Shown piece after piece: positions 49,578 through 50,262 of a DNA stretch of 50,262 nt (position 1 is its first letter; each line of letters starts with the position of its first letter). The DNA comes from DASYPQ01 sp041488095. GTDB taxonomy: Bacteria > Planctomycetota > UBA1135 > GCA-002686595. A program made the position numbers and the translations under genes. Below the pieces are notes generated by a model. It saw nothing but the letters and a program-made list of their open reading frames with translations, made no database searches and was not told where the DNA came from. Where the stretch lies: assembly GCA_041488095.1 (NCBI GenBank), contig JBGPOP010000032.1:1-50262 (forward strand), read 5' to 3'.

Positions 49578-50262
49578 CTAGTGCCAGACGATGATCATGC
49601 CGTTCGTGGAATTGAATGTGTTGCCCGAGGGCGTCGGGCAGAAGCTCGGATCGGGATCGCGGTAGTAGGTCTGGTAGTAGCGTATCGTTCCCGGGAGGAT
49701 CGAATCGCCGAGTGCGGCAGAGCGGGCGTGGACAGCAGGATCGCCGACCTCAGGAGCGTTGGCCGCGCCTCCGTTCGCAGTCTTCACGTAGAGACGCTTC
49801 AGGCTGCCCCCTGCGCAGCGCAGGCCGTCGCCGAAATTGACCGAGGTAGAGACGAAAGCGTTGCCCTGGAGGAAGATCGTGAGCGAGCTGGGGAGTTCGT
49901 CGATGGCGTGGAAGATGAGCGTGTCATTGCCGAGCGCCGGGTTGCCCGTGGACCGCAAGAGCGCTCCGGGGTTGTTCGTGCTCGAATTCTTGCAGCCGCG
50001 CAGTGAGTTGCTGGTGTTCGAGCAGGGGCAGGCGGCGACCGTGCCGTCGCCGAAGCAAAAGGAGTTCACGCTGCCGGCGCAACCGTGCCATTCGGCAACG
50101 TGGATTGAGGGAATGGCGCCAGCCTGTGTCACGTTACCGCCCGCGTACAGATCCGCGGCGGCATTCTGACCGTCGTTGTGCACGGCTAGGGCGAGCACCC
50201 AGTCATTCAGTCCGGCTCCCAGGGCCGACCACCGTGTGCCATCCCAGCGGACGATGTGACGC
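49578..50262 (-). CDS. Beta-propeller-like repeat protein with shared C-terminal domain (partial, N-terminus beyond right edge)
   Basis: The frame stays open to the window edge (228 full codons). The visible start reads RHIVRWDGTRWSALGAGLND, then VLALAVHNDGQNAAADLYAGG, one clear copy of the repeat seen 14 times in 18249-21005. The shared C-terminal domain follows (FCFGDGTVAACPCSN, RGCKNS, ELPSSLTIFLQG, GDGLRC, SLKRLYVKTANGG, ARSAALGDSILPG, YYQTYYRDPDPSFC and a final Trp-His). CPCGN is CPCSN here. It is a paralogue of the 18249 gene, probably also secreted, though its signal peptide is not in view. Confidence 0.8.
   Translation of the reverse strand, partial: RHIVRWDGTRWSALGAGLNDWVLALAVHNDGQNAAADLYAGGNVTQAGAIPSIHVAEWHGCAGSVNSFCFGDGTVAACPCSNTSNSLRGCKNSSTNNPGALLRSTGNPALGNDTLIFHAIDELPSSLTIFLQGNAFVSTSVNFGDGLRCAGGSLKRLYVKTANGGAANAPEVGDPAVHARSAALGDSILPGTIRYYQTYYRDPDPSFCPTPSGNTFNSTNGMIIVWH

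Overview
High-GC (roughly two-thirds G+C), gene-dense bacterial chromosome. Several features suggest a Planctomycetota-like or similar high-GC environmental lineage: many large secreted proteins with beta-rich repeats, FG-GAP/UnbV proteins, a secreted TPR-CHAT protein, secreted GH38 and GH78 glycosidases, and a recurring C-terminal Cys-rich domain in six secreted proteins. The lineage call rests on gene content and memory of such genomes, not on a marker gene.

Layout. 0-0.3 kb: N-terminal end of a zinc-ribbon transposase leaving the left edge. 0.5-12.1 kb: a GT39-like membrane glycosyltransferase, a PPC-repeat secreted protein, a GAF protein, and four secreted proteins that end in the shared C-terminal domain, three of them a tandem family. 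12.1-18.2 kb: a secreted TPR-CHAT caspase-like protein, a HAMP membrane protein and a secreted thioredoxin-fold/TPR protein. 18.2-21.0 kb: a protein built of 14 tandem ~57-residue beta-propeller-like repeats plus the C-terminal domain. 21.2-29.4 kb: a minus-strand carbohydrate operon with a fructose-family PTS (IIC, IIB, and an HPr-EI-IIA fusion) followed by a secreted GH38 alpha-mannosidase. 29.5-36.2 kb: a lone NuoF-like protein, a small secreted protein coupled to an FG-GAP/UnbV lipoprotein, a CysM-type PLP enzyme, a 36-residue coiled-coil peptide gene and a DEAD-box RNA helicase with a remarkable hairpin-repeat leader. 36.5-42.3 kb: an accessory stretch of small coupled genes, a deleted PLP-decarboxylase remnant, a three-gene operon (60-aa helical protein, Rad50-like zinc-hook ATPase, PD-(D/E)XK nuclease), a DUF2283/DUF4258-like toxin-antitoxin-type pair, and a DUF5678/retropepsin cassette lying between 22-bp direct repeats. 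42.3-50.3 kb: an MFS transporter, a methyltransferase coupled to a GH78 alpha-L-rhamnosidase, a rhomboid protease, a two-TM protein and the C-terminal part of another repeat protein with the shared domain.

How genes work together. The PTS/GH38 cluster looks like an enlarged, secreted version of the mng (mannosylglycerate) logic: liberate or trim a mannoside and import sugar by PTS. The ATPase/nuclease operon has the architecture expected of a DNA-sensing defence or repair module and is my main candidate for an undescribed system. The six proteins sharing a C-terminal domain point to a common sorting or surface-anchoring route.

Many very long open frames on the strand opposite real genes are by-products of high GC and are not annotated.
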